Assembly (NCBI GenBank): GCA_024640565.1
Contig: JAHEET010000002.1
Coordinates: 62,001 to 126,000 of the forward strand
Length of the DNA stretch: 64,000 nt
Direction: 5' to 3'
Source: Flavobacteriaceae bacterium
GTDB taxonomy: Bacteria; Bacteroidota; Bacteroidia; Flavobacteriales; Flavobacteriaceae
The notes beneath the pieces were generated by a model, which saw only the letters and a list, made by a program, of their open reading frames with translations, did not search any database and was not told the DNA's origin. Positions 1-8,451 of this stretch are shown here, piece after piece. Made by a program: the position numbers and the translations under genes. Position 1 is the first letter of the stretch. Each line of letters starts with the position of its first letter.

Positions 1-380
1 CCACTGTAAATCCAGTAATCGCTGTAGATCAAATCATAAAAGCTCGGGAAGTAGTGAATGAGGTTTACATGGATGAAAAAATAGAAAAGTACATACTAGA
101 CATTATTTTTGCAACCCGATATCCAGAAAAATACAATTTACCGCAGCTAAAAGATTTAATTGGTTTTGGTGCTTCTCCTCGTGGAAGCATAAATTTAGCA
201 AAAGCAGCAAAATGCTATGCCTTTATTAAAAGAAGAGGGTATGTAATCCCCGAAGATGTAAGAGCGGTTGTGTTTGATGTTTTGCGTCACAGAATTGGAA
301 TTACCTACGAAGCAGAAGCAGAAAACGTAACCTCTGTAGACATCATCAATTCCATAATCAATGAAATTGAAGTCCCTTAA
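1..380 (+). CDS. MoxR-family AAA+ ATPase, 3' part
   Basis: The reading frame is open from the left edge (codons begin at base 3) to a TAA at 378-380, so the gene starts upstream of the window. The visible 125 residues are the C-terminal lid region of a MoxR ATPase, with the typical stretch GASPRGSINLAKAAKCYAF followed by a helix containing EDVRAVVFDVLRHRI. The Walker A and B motifs lie outside the window. MoxR proteins are cytoplasmic chaperone-like ATPases that act with von Willebrand factor A (VWA) proteins. Here the gene heads a cluster with a DUF58 protein and BatA to BatE, the standard Bacteroidota arrangement. Family assignment is firm; the exact client is not known. Confidence 0.93.
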   Translation, partial: TVNPVIAVDQIIKAREVVNEVYMDEKIEKYILDIIFATRYPEKYNLPQLKDLIGFGASPRGSINLAKAAKCYAFIKRRGYVIPEDVRAVVFDVLRHRIGITYEAEAENVTSVDIINSIINEIEVP

Positions 381-442
381 AAAGCCATGCTCAAAGCGCC
401 TTTAGTGATTAAAAGCCAAGCCAAAAAAAGTCAATAGCAAAA

Positions 443-1312
443 ATGGATACAAAGGAGATTCTTAAAAAAGTTCGGAAAATAGAGATTAAGACACGGCGTT
501 TGTCTGATCATATCTTTGGAGGTGAATATCATTCCTCTTTTAAAGGACGTGGAATGACCTTTTCTGAAGTAAGGCAATACCAGTTTGGTGATGATGTGAG
601 AGCCATCGACTGGAATGTTACTGCCCGTTACAATGAACCTTATATTAAAGTATTTGAAGAAGAACGCGAATTAACCATGCTGTTAATGGTCGATATTTCG
701 GGTTCAGAGTCTTTTGGAACCGCTAGCCAATTTAAAAAAGATACCGTTACAGAAATTGCTGCGACGTTGGCCTTTTCTGCTACACAAAATAATGATAAGG
801 TAGGTTTGATTCTTTTTTCCGATGATGTTGAACTCTACATTCCGCCTAAAAAAGGAAAAAGTCATGTCTTAAGAATTATTCGGGAATTGATTGAATTTAA
901 GCCGAAAAGTAAACAAACAAACATTGGAGCTGCTTTGAAATTCTTGTCCAGTGTAACGAAGAAAAAAGCGATTGTTTTCATGCTTTCCGATTTTATGGAT
1001 GATGGGTATGAAAAAACACTAAAGATTGCTGGGAAAAAACACGATTTAACAGGTATACGGGTTTATGACAAGCATGATGAAGAAATTCCCAATCTAGGAA
1101 TGGTGCCAATGTTAGATGCAGAAACTGGCACTGTACAACTAATAAATACTGCATCAAAAACAACAAGAACAAACTACAATACAAATGCAATTCGTTTGTT
1201 AAACTATTACACAGACAGCTTCAAAAGAAGTGGTGCAGGAACCATAAACACACGTGTTGATGAGAGTTATGTAAAGAAATTATTAGGATACTTTAAACAC
1301 AAGGGCAAATAG
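443..1312 (+). CDS. DUF58 domain protein (VWA-like) of the Bat cluster
   Basis: The 289-residue protein carries the DUF58 signature: a GRGMTFSEVRQYQ stretch (about 35-47) leading to RAIDWN (53-58), then a VWA-like fold starting with DISGS at 84-88, which resembles a metal-ion-dependent adhesion site. It has no signal peptide or membrane helix, so it is probably cytoplasmic. DUF58 proteins are almost always encoded next to MoxR ATPases and are thought to be their partners. The gene follows moxR by 62 bases and precedes the membrane protein of the same operon. Length and motif order are normal for the family. Confidence 0.93.
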   Translation: MDTKEILKKVRKIEIKTRRLSDHIFGGEYHSSFKGRGMTFSEVRQYQFGDDVRAIDWNVTARYNEPYIKVFEEERELTMLLMVDISGSESFGTASQFKKDTVTEIAATLAFSATQNNDKVGLILFSDDVELYIPPKKGKSHVLRIIRELIEFKPKSKQTNIGAALKFLSSVTKKKAIVFMLSDFMDDGYEKTLKIAGKKHDLTGIRVYDKHDEEIPNLGMVPMLDAETGTVQLINTASKTTRTNYNTNAIRLLNYYTDSFKRSGAGTINTRVDESYVKKLLGYFKHKGK

Positions 1313-1447
1313 GAATGTGTGCTGCCCTTTTTCAAAGGAAAGCAATTGCGAATAAACACAAATCCCTTCACAGTAAATAGATTTTATACATTGAAAATAA
1401 GTACAAAAAATACCCCATTTAGAAACCTTGTAGAAGGAAGACAAAAA

Positions 1448-2446
1448 ATGTCTTTTACTTCTATAGTATCTTCAATAAGAAAATTTGGTTTTTTATTGAT
1501 CCTCCTACTTACCATCGTGAGTTTTTCGCAAAAAAGACCCCTTGTAAATGCGGAAATAGACACAACAAATATTCGAATTGGAGAACAATTCAATTTAAAA
1601 ATATCTGTCAATGAAATCAAAAATGTGATCATTCCGAAACTCGAATTAAAAGGATTGGAAGTCGTTGATACTGCAAAAACGGACACTCTTAAAAGTAGTC
1701 TGGTTAAAAAATACACGATCACCGGTTTTGATAGTGGCTCTTTTTACATTCCGCAACAACAAATTTTTGTAAAAAACCAAGCGTTCCTCACAGATTCATT
1801 ACTGGTTAACGTTGCGACAATTGCAATAGACACCTCAAAAATTAAAAAATTCCCCATAAAATTGATCAAAAGTGAACCCTATGTTTTAGACGATTTTAAA
1901 GGCTACATATGGATTGCTTTGGTTGTGCTTTTACTCTTAGGCATACTGGTGTATTTGCTCTTCTTCAGAAAGAAAAAGGAAACCGTAGAAGAAGTTGTCA
2001 TTCCATTAAAACCTGCCTATGAAGAAGCTATAGAAAAGCTGCAGCAATTGGATGAAAAACTCTTATGGCAAAATAATAAGATAAAGGAGTACTACAGTGA
2101 ATTAACAGGAATTGTAAGAAATTATATTGGAAGGGATATTGAGATTCCCACCTTTGAGCAAACTTCAAATGAAATCATTGAATTGATAGAAGCGCAGAAC
2201 AGCAAAAAGAAGTTAGGCCTTTCAAAAGAAACGATTGCTACTATACATTCATTGCTTAAAAATGCAGATTTAGTAAAATTTGCAAAATCGAAACCCTTGT
2301 CTCATGAAATTGAAGATGATCGAAAATTTGCCGAATTAATTATTACAAAAATTCAACCGAAAGTGATCCAATACAAATCGACAATGGTAGCAGAAACATC
2401 GGAAATAGATACAAATTCAAAAACAGCAACGAGAGATGTGGACTAA
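1448..2446 (+). CDS. Bat-cluster membrane protein of unknown function
   Basis: From the ATG at 1448 the protein has 332 residues. It has an N-terminal signal-like helix (FGFLLILLLTIVSFS), a beta-rich periplasmic part, one membrane helix (YIWIALVVLLLLGILVYLLFF) and a cytoplasmic helical tail. An upstream GTG at 1319 keeps the frame open for 43 more codons, but that stretch is not signal-like, and the ATG follows a purine-rich GAAGGAAG. The stop overlaps the BatA start by 11 bases, which points to translational coupling. It sits where Bacteroidota Bat operons have a short BatD-like protein between DUF58 and BatA. I cannot give it a precise family name. Confidence 0.85.
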   Translation: MSFTSIVSSIRKFGFLLILLLTIVSFSQKRPLVNAEIDTTNIRIGEQFNLKISVNEIKNVIIPKLELKGLEVVDTAKTDTLKSSLVKKYTITGFDSGSFYIPQQQIFVKNQAFLTDSLLVNVATIAIDTSKIKKFPIKLIKSEPYVLDDFKGYIWIALVVLLLLGILVYLLFFRKKKETVEEVVIPLKPAYEEAIEKLQQLDEKLLWQNNKIKEYYSELTGIVRNYIGRDIEIPTFEQTSNEIIELIEAQNSKKKLGLSKETIATIHSLLKNADLVKFAKSKPLSHEIEDDRKFAELIITKIQPKVIQYKSTMVAETSEIDTNSKTATRDVD

Positions 2447-3440
2447 CCTTGAATTTTTAAACCCTGGTTTTTTATGGCTTTTAGTGGGTGTTCCACTCTT
2501 AGCAATATGGCACTTTTTTACTCGAAAAAAAGACATGGCAGTATTGACCATTCCAAGTGTAAAAGGGTTTAAAGCGAATGCCTCTTTTGTTTCCAAACTG
2601 AAGCCTTTTTTATATGTTCTGCGATTGATGGCAATCACCTGTTTATTGGTTGCCTTGGCAAGACCTAGAAACGTATCTGTAAGTAAAAAAACTAAAACAA
2701 ACAGAGGAATTGATATTGTCATGGCCATTGATGTTTCAGCAAGTATGCTGGCTAGGGATCTAAAACCAAACCGATTGGAAGCTTTAAAGAAAGTAGCAAT
2801 CGACTTTGTGAACAGAAGACCCAATGACAGGATAGGAATTGTCGTTTATGCGGGAGAAAGTTTCACGCAAACTCCTATTACCAGTGATAAAGGAATCGTG
2901 AAAAATACCATTTCGGAATTGAAATGGGGGCAATTAGAAGGAGGTACTGCCATTGGAATGGGACTCGGCTCTGCCGTGAACCGGTTGAAAGAAAGCGAAG
3001 CAAAAAGTAAAGTCATTATTTTATTAACAGACGGGGTAAACAATGCTGGTTTTGTAGACCCGAAAACGGCAACAGAACTCGCAAAAGAATTAAAGATTAA
3101 AGTCTATACAATTGGTATTGGTACCAATGGCATGGCAGATTTCCCTTGGAGTAAAGACCCAAGAACTGGGAAACTTCAATTTCGAAAACAACAAGTTGAA
3201 ATTGATGAAAAATTGTTGCAATTTATTGCCGAAGAGACCCAAGGAAAATACTTTAGAGCGACCAACAATACTTCTCTAAAAGAAATTTATGACGAAATAG
3301 ACAAACTCGAAAAAACAAAAATAGAAGAGTTTAAATATTATAATTATCAAGAAAAATACCGAATATTGGTTCTTTTAGCATTAGGGTTTTTACTCTTAGA
3401 ATTCCTATTAAGAAGTACGGTATTTAAGAGTTTTATATAA
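2436..3440 (+). CDS. batA: BatA, membrane-anchored VWA protein
   Basis: The 334-residue protein has two N-terminal membrane helices (about 10-28 and 57-76), a VWA domain with the metal-binding motif DVSAS at 99-103 and a conserved LTDGVNNAG strand, and a C-terminal helix near 305-325. This is the BatA layout. Bat proteins are named from the Bacteroides aerotolerance operon; a complex with MoxR in the inner membrane is proposed for the family, but its biochemical role is not settled. The gene overlaps the previous one by 11 bases and is followed by the related batB. Confidence 0.92.
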   Translation: MWTNLEFLNPGFLWLLVGVPLLAIWHFFTRKKDMAVLTIPSVKGFKANASFVSKLKPFLYVLRLMAITCLLVALARPRNVSVSKKTKTNRGIDIVMAIDVSASMLARDLKPNRLEALKKVAIDFVNRRPNDRIGIVVYAGESFTQTPITSDKGIVKNTISELKWGQLEGGTAIGMGLGSAVNRLKESEAKSKVIILLTDGVNNAGFVDPKTATELAKELKIKVYTIGIGTNGMADFPWSKDPRTGKLQFRKQQVEIDEKLLQFIAEETQGKYFRATNNTSLKEIYDEIDKLEKTKIEEFKYYNYQEKYRILVLLALGFLLLEFLLRSTVFKSFI

Positions 3441-3492
3441 TGCAAATAAAAAAGTAAGTGTTTCAATTTTCAAAGCTTTCAACAACAAAGAA

Positions 3493-4539
3493 ATGTATCA
3501 GATAGAAGAGCCTATTTATTTTTATTTTCTCGCAATAATTCCAGCAGTAATGTTGATTTTCTTGTGGGTGTTTTGGTGGAAAAAAAAGACCCAACGAAAA
3601 TTTTCGAACAGTCGTTTACTCGAGCGATTAGCCCCAAATACATCGCCCTTTAAATCGGTACTAAAACTTGCATTTCTACTCATTGGATTGTCATTGTTGA
3701 TTGTTTCACTGACCAATCCAAAAATGGGGACCAAAATAAAAACCGTAAAGCGAGAAGGAGTGGATGTTGTTTTTGCATTGGATGTTTCTAAAAGTATGCT
3801 CGCAGAAGATATTGCTCCAAATCGATTGGAGAAATCAAAACAAATTATTTCCAAAATCATTGATCAATTAGGTTCCGATCGGGTGGGTATTATCATTTAT
3901 GCAGGAAATGCCTATCCGCTATTACCCATTACAACAGATCATGCAGCTGCAAAAATGTTTTTACTAAATGCAAATCCAGATATGGTTTCTAGCCAAGGAA
4001 CCGCAATCAACGAAGCCTTAGACTTGGCCAAAACATACTACAATAATGATGAGCAAACCAATCGATTTTTAATTATTATTTCAGACGGTGAGGATCATCA
4101 AGAAGAAACAAAACAAGTGGCACAAAATATTTCGAATGAAGGGATCAAGGTATTTACCATTGGTATAGGAACTGAAAATGGGGGGCCTATTCCGATGAAA
4201 TTAAATGGTTCTTTAATTGGCTATAAGAAAGATAACAAAGGTAAAACGGTAATCACCAAAAGGGTTTCCAAAGTTTTGCAAGATATTGCAGATGCATCTA
4301 ATGGAAATTATATTGATGGAAATAAAACAGCAACCCCAGTAAAAGAACTTGTCACTATTATTGGTAATGCAAAGAAAAGTGAGTTCGAAACCAAACAATT
4401 TTCGGACTATAAAGACCAATTCCAATGGTTTGTTGGAATCGGCCTTTTATTTTTGATTGTTGACGGTTTCTTTTTTGAAAAGAAAACAAAATGGTTGAGA
4501 AAAGTTGATTTATTTGACGAAGAAAAAAACAAAAAATAA
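3493..4539 (+). CDS. batB: BatB, membrane-anchored VWA protein
   Basis: The 348-residue protein is a paralogue of BatA in tandem: two N-terminal membrane helices (about 8-28 and 56-74), a VWA domain with DVSKS at 97-101 and an ISDGEDHQEE strand, and a C-terminal membrane helix near 315-332. The DxSxS metal-site residues are intact. It lies 52 bases after batA and ends just before batC. BatA and BatB probably face the periplasm and act together; that is inferred from the family and gene order. Confidence 0.92.
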   Translation: MYQIEEPIYFYFLAIIPAVMLIFLWVFWWKKKTQRKFSNSRLLERLAPNTSPFKSVLKLAFLLIGLSLLIVSLTNPKMGTKIKTVKREGVDVVFALDVSKSMLAEDIAPNRLEKSKQIISKIIDQLGSDRVGIIIYAGNAYPLLPITTDHAAAKMFLLNANPDMVSSQGTAINEALDLAKTYYNNDEQTNRFLIIISDGEDHQEETKQVAQNISNEGIKVFTIGIGTENGGPIPMKLNGSLIGYKKDNKGKTVITKRVSKVLQDIADASNGNYIDGNKTATPVKELVTIIGNAKKSEFETKQFSDYKDQFQWFVGIGLLFLIVDGFFFEKKTKWLRKVDLFDEEKNKK

Positions 4540-4546
4540 ACATCCG

Positions 4547-5344
4547 ATGAAACAAATTCAGACAGTCCTTTTCCTATTGCTGATCCTTTTATCATCTAAA
4601 GAGATTTGCGCCCAAAAGGACACAATCGTAGCTCAAAGAGAAGCAAGAGCCCTGGTAAGAGCGGGAAACAAACTCTATGAAAAAGAAAAATATGATGCTG
4701 CTGCGATTGCTTACAGAAAAGCCTTGGATAAAAATAGTCAATACAAAAAAGCGACCTACAATTTAGGAAACTCGATGTATCAAAATAAAAATTACAAAGA
4801 GGCGGTCCCTCAATACGAATTGGCTGTAAAAACAGCAAAAGACAAATTTGAAAAAGCAGACGGGTATCACAATATTGGAAATGCAATGTTAGAACAAAAA
4901 CAATATCAAGCTGCTGTAGATGCCTTTAAAAATGCTTTACGTAATGATCCCACAGACGATGAAACACGATACAACTTGGCCGTAGCTCAAAAATTGTTAG
5001 AAAAAGAAAAACAAGATCAAAAAAAGGACAAAGACAAAGACAAAAAGGACCAGGATAAAAAAGATAAGGACAATAAGAATAAAGACAAGGACAATAAAGA
5101 CGGGAAAAACAAGGATAAAAAAGACGACAAAGACGGAAAAGGCGACGAAAAGAAAGAGAAACCCAAAAATCCTAAAGAGAAAGAGAAAAAAGATCAAAAG
5201 CAAAAACCGCAACAAGGTCAAATGTCTCCACAACAGATTAAGCAATTATTAGAAAGCTTAAACAATGAAGAAAAGAAGACCCAGAAAAAAATGAATGCTA
5301 AAAAAGCGAAAGGAAAAAAAATAAAACAAGAAAAAGATTGGTAA
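4547..5344 (+). CDS. batC: BatC, TPR protein with a Lys/Asp-rich tail
   Basis: I chose the ATG at 4547 because it starts a signal peptide (MKQIQTVLFLLLILLSS, cleavage probably near residue 22); a longer frame from 4505 adds 14 polar residues. The 265-residue protein has about three tetratricopeptide repeats (30-140), with the motifs YNLGNSMY and YHNIGNAML. A very charged stretch follows (about 154-222), made mostly of Lys, Asp and Asn, and then a short QQ-rich helix. It probably works in the periplasm with BatA, BatB and BatD. The charged stretch is encoded by near-repetitive AAAGACAA-like DNA and may vary in length between strains. Confidence 0.88.
   Translation: MKQIQTVLFLLLILLSSKEICAQKDTIVAQREARALVRAGNKLYEKEKYDAAAIAYRKALDKNSQYKKATYNLGNSMYQNKNYKEAVPQYELAVKTAKDKFEKADGYHNIGNAMLEQKQYQAAVDAFKNALRNDPTDDETRYNLAVAQKLLEKEKQDQKKDKDKDKKDQDKKDKDNKNKDKDNKDGKNKDKKDDKDGKGDEKKEKPKNPKEKEKKDQKQKPQQGQMSPQQIKQLLESLNNEEKKTQKKMNAKKAKGKKIKQEKDW
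5006..5212 (+). repeat. Low-complexity AAAGAC/AAGGAC tract inside batC
   Basis: About 200 bases consist almost only of A and G with regular C, repeating units such as AAAGACAA and AAGGACAA. They encode alternating Lys and Asp with some Asn. The reverse strand is correspondingly pyrimidine-rich. Units are imperfect and codon-phased, so this is a coding low-complexity repeat, not a microsatellite. Confidence 0.7.
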
Positions 5345-5429
5345 AATCTATCTCAAACCCTTTTTCTAAAAAAATAGGCTTTAAGTACTAAAGAGTAAAT
5401 TGTCATTGTTAACCAACAAAGTAAGTGTA

Positions 5430-5449
5430 ATTTCCTTCATGGAGGAAAT
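5430..5449. repeat. Inverted repeat in the batC-batD gap
   Basis: ATTTCCT and AGGAAAT form 7-base arms around a 6-base loop, 12 bases before the batD ATG. The batC-batD gap (117 bases) is the longest in the operon. No T-run follows, so it is not a simple terminator. It could be an mRNA processing or stability element, or chance. Confidence 0.35.
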
Positions 5450-5461
5450 AGAGAGCGTAAG

Positions 5462-7222
5462 ATGAATTTGAAAATCTACATATCCATATTTGTAAGTATC
5501 CTAAGCATTGCTTTGGGAGCGCAAGAAGCAAAATTAACAACAACGGTAAGTAAGAACAAGTTGGGTTTAAACCAACGTTTGCGTGTTGAGTTTTCGATTA
5601 ATAAACAAGGTGGAGATAACTTTACCCCACCACGATTCCAAAATTTTCGAGTTGTCGGAGGCCCGAGTCAATCGATAAGTCAATCCTATTTTAACGGAAA
5701 ATCCAGTTACAAGCAATCCTATTCTTACATCATTCAACCAACAAAAAAAGGGGTGCTTATTGTTCCTGCTGCAAGCATTGAAGTTGATGGGGAAAAAATA
5801 AAATCCGACCCCGTAAAAGTCCGTGTTTTAGATCCTGTAGAAATTCCAAAAGACCCAAATGACCCCAACTACATCGCTCAACAAAACATTCATTTGGTTG
5901 CCGAAATTTCAAACGCAAAGCCCTATGTTGGTCAAGGTGTTTATGTAGAATATCGGTTATACATAAGCAATAATATTAATGTGTACGATGCGGGTATTAT
6001 ACAAGCACCGAAGTACAATGGTTTTTGGAGTCAAGAAATTAAAATAAACGGATTAAGTGCCAAAAACGGCACCTATAATGGAGAGCCATATAAGTATTTT
6101 ACCCTTCAAAAATCGCTTTTAATACCCACAAAATCCGGCAAGCTGTCTTTAGATCCCATGAAGATGGAAGTCGCTATTGGTGTCCCTACAGGGCGAGGGG
6201 ATTTCTTTGGAAACCCGATCACAAAAAACATTCGAAAAGAATTTTCTTCAGCAAAAAAAATCATCAACTCAAAAGAACTTCCTTTGGATGGAAAACCGCT
6301 CAATTTTACAGGAGCTGTTGGCGATTATTCATTTTCAGTAGAGACGGATAAACAAGTTTTAAAAGCCAATGAAAGTTCACAAATAAAAGTAATGGTGAAA
6401 GGAAAAGGAAATTTGAAATTATTTGAATTGCCTAAAGTAGTTGTCCCAAAAGAGTTAGAAATCTACGCCCCAGAAAGAAATGAACGTGTGCGTATTCTTG
6501 CAAGTGGAATCTCAGGTAGTATAAGTGATCTTTATACAGTTGTTCCTCAATTTAAAGGAAAATATAAGGTGCCAAATATTTCTTTCTCCTACTTTAATCC
6601 CATTCAAAAAAAATACAAAACAATTACAACAGCAGATGTAATTGTCAATGTTTTAGAAGGCAAAGAACTCATAACGGCAACAGCAACTACTGTTCAGAAA
6701 CAGGCCTTAAAAATTTCGGGAAAAAACTTTCGTTATATTCAAACAAAATCAACATTTACAGCAGCTAAACAGGACGATTTCTTTAAATCAAATAGCTTCT
6801 ACCTATTGCTATTATTCTCTATTATTGTTGTCCCTATCGGAATTTTTGTTGCAAAAAAGCTAGAAGAACGCAATAACGATCTTGTTGGAAACAAACTAAG
6901 ACGTGCAGAACGTCTTGCTAAAAAATATTTATCTGAGGCGGCAAAGCAATTGGGTAAAAAAGAAGCTTTTTATGAATCTTTAGAACGCGCTTTACACAAT
7001 TATTTAAAGGCGAAATTAGGCATCGAAACAATAGAAATTAGCAAAGAGAAGATCACTCAAATTTTGAAAGACAAAAAAGTAAGTGAAGTGGCTATCAAAC
7101 AATTTATGGAAGTCCTTGAAGATTGTGATTTTGCAAGGTATGCTCCGAGTACAACTCTAGAAATGAAGGAAGAGTATGAAAAAGCAAAAGAAATTATTAT
7201 TGAACTAGATAAACAGTTTTAA
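5462..7222 (+). CDS. batD: BatD, aerotolerance-operon periplasmic protein
   Basis: The 586-residue protein has a signal peptide (to about residue 20, ending ALGAQ), a long beta-rich periplasmic part made of Ig-like strands, one membrane helix near 442-462 (FYLLLLFSIIVVPIGIFV) and a 120-residue cytoplasmic helical tail. This is the normal BatD layout. It is separated from batE by a single base. BatD is one of the conserved members of the aerotolerance operon; its exact molecular job is unknown. Domain order and length are typical. Confidence 0.9.
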   Translation: MNLKIYISIFVSILSIALGAQEAKLTTTVSKNKLGLNQRLRVEFSINKQGGDNFTPPRFQNFRVVGGPSQSISQSYFNGKSSYKQSYSYIIQPTKKGVLIVPAASIEVDGEKIKSDPVKVRVLDPVEIPKDPNDPNYIAQQNIHLVAEISNAKPYVGQGVYVEYRLYISNNINVYDAGIIQAPKYNGFWSQEIKINGLSAKNGTYNGEPYKYFTLQKSLLIPTKSGKLSLDPMKMEVAIGVPTGRGDFFGNPITKNIRKEFSSAKKIINSKELPLDGKPLNFTGAVGDYSFSVETDKQVLKANESSQIKVMVKGKGNLKLFELPKVVVPKELEIYAPERNERVRILASGISGSISDLYTVVPQFKGKYKVPNISFSYFNPIQKKYKTITTADVIVNVLEGKELITATATTVQKQALKISGKNFRYIQTKSTFTAAKQDDFFKSNSFYLLLLFSIIVVPIGIFVAKKLEERNNDLVGNKLRRAERLAKKYLSEAAKQLGKKEAFYESLERALHNYLKAKLGIETIEISKEKITQILKDKKVSEVAIKQFMEVLEDCDFARYAPSTTLEMKEEYEKAKEIIIELDKQF

Positions 7223-7223
7223 C

Positions 7224-7982
7224 ATGAAAAAAATCTTCTTTTTACTGGTACTTATCTCCAGTTTTGCGTTTTCCCAAAGCTCGGAAGCTTTGTTTACTGC
7301 GGGAAATAATTTTTACAAAAAAGGTGAAATTGAAAAAGCAATTGAAGTCTATCGAAAAATAGAATCTCAAGCAGTTATTTCCTCTGAGTTATATTATAAT
7401 CTTGGAAATTGCTATTATAAATTAAACAACGTTGGTGCAACCATTTACAACTATGAAAAAGCCCTGCAATTAGACCCCTTAAATGAAGATGCAGCCAATA
7501 ATTTGGTATTTGCAAAAAGATTGACCATCGACCGTATTGAGGAAGTCCCAAAATCAGTTTTTCAAAAATTGAATGAAAACTACTTACAAAAGTTCTCCTA
7601 CAACCAATGGGCTATAATTTCGTGTGGGTTTTCATTATTAACAGCCGCCTTCTTTTTACTGTTCTACTTCACAAACATTTCCGCTAGAAAAAGAGGCTAC
7701 TTCACAATAAGTGTCCTAAGCTTTGTATGCTTTGTAACCTCAATATCAATTACATACAATCAATATAATTTTACGAAAAACGAAATTTATGCAATTGTTT
7801 TTTCTGAAAAAGTGAACGTTAAAAATGGCCCTACTGGAACTTCTGAAAATATTTTTACCTTACATGAAGGCACTAAAGTAAAAGTTTTGGATACCGTAGA
7901 TTTATGGAAAAAAATAAAATTAGCCGATGGGGAAGTGGGCTGGATCGCTGCAAAAGATATTAAACTGTTGAATGTTTTTTAG
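7224..7982 (+). CDS. batE: BatE, TPR and SH3 domain membrane protein
   Basis: The 252-residue protein has a signal peptide (1-18, ending AFSQ), a TPR region (about 20-95), two membrane helices (about 129-150 and 157-178) and a C-terminal bacterial SH3-like domain (188-248) with NVKNGP and the closing GEVGWIAAKDI. This is the standard BatE architecture and ends the operon. It begins one base after the batD stop, so the two are translationally coupled. An SH3 domain of this kind often binds peptidoglycan or proteins; the ligand here is unknown. Confidence 0.9.
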   Translation: MKKIFFLLVLISSFAFSQSSEALFTAGNNFYKKGEIEKAIEVYRKIESQAVISSELYYNLGNCYYKLNNVGATIYNYEKALQLDPLNEDAANNLVFAKRLTIDRIEEVPKSVFQKLNENYLQKFSYNQWAIISCGFSLLTAAFFLLFYFTNISARKRGYFTISVLSFVCFVTSISITYNQYNFTKNEIYAIVFSEKVNVKNGPTGTSENIFTLHEGTKVKVLDTVDLWKKIKLADGEVGWIAAKDIKLLNVF

Positions 7983-8047
7983 ATTTTATTTAACAATTTA
8001 TTTAAATATGTTTTCTAAATTTGCTAATCATTTTTAATTGAAGCTAT

Positions 8048-8371
8048 TTGAGAGTTATAATTGCCCTTTTTTTCTCACTTTTATTTGCCATTTTTCTCAC
8101 AGCACCAACTGTTATCAGTTTGACGGATGAGACACAAGAGCTCAGTATTTTCCTAGATTTAAATGAAGAAGAGGAAAATAAAAAAGGAAAAAATGGAGAA
8201 GAATCCAAAACAGATGCTGAAGTAAAGTTACTTACTGCTTCACAGCAGGGTATTTCCAATTTGAACAAAATTCAGGAAAATAGAAATATTCGTTTTCGAT
8301 CTAAATATTATTTTTCAGAATATTCTAAAATAGACACACCTCCCCCCAAAAGAAGCATACTTATTTCATAA
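8048..8371 (+). CDS. Small exported protein of unknown function
   Basis: This 107-residue frame starts with TTG at 8048, the only usable start because an in-frame TGA lies at 8039. It opens with a strong signal or anchor helix (IIALFFSLLFAIFLTAPTVI), then a Glu/Lys-rich linker (EEEENKKGKNGEESK) and a polar tail ending in PPPKR. I do not recognise a named family. It lies between batE and a SulP transporter on the same strand, 80 bases before the latter, so it may be cotranscribed with the anion transport genes. The TTG start lowers confidence a little. Confidence 0.65.
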   Translation: MRVIIALFFSLLFAIFLTAPTVISLTDETQELSIFLDLNEEEENKKGKNGEESKTDAEVKLLTASQQGISNLNKIQENRNIRFRSKYYFSEYSKIDTPPPKRSILIS

Positions 8372-8451
8372 GTAGTTTATTCAAAAAATCATTCATTATT
8401 ATCATATAAATAGACGCTCAGTAAAAATCTGAAAGTCAAAATACTATATCT

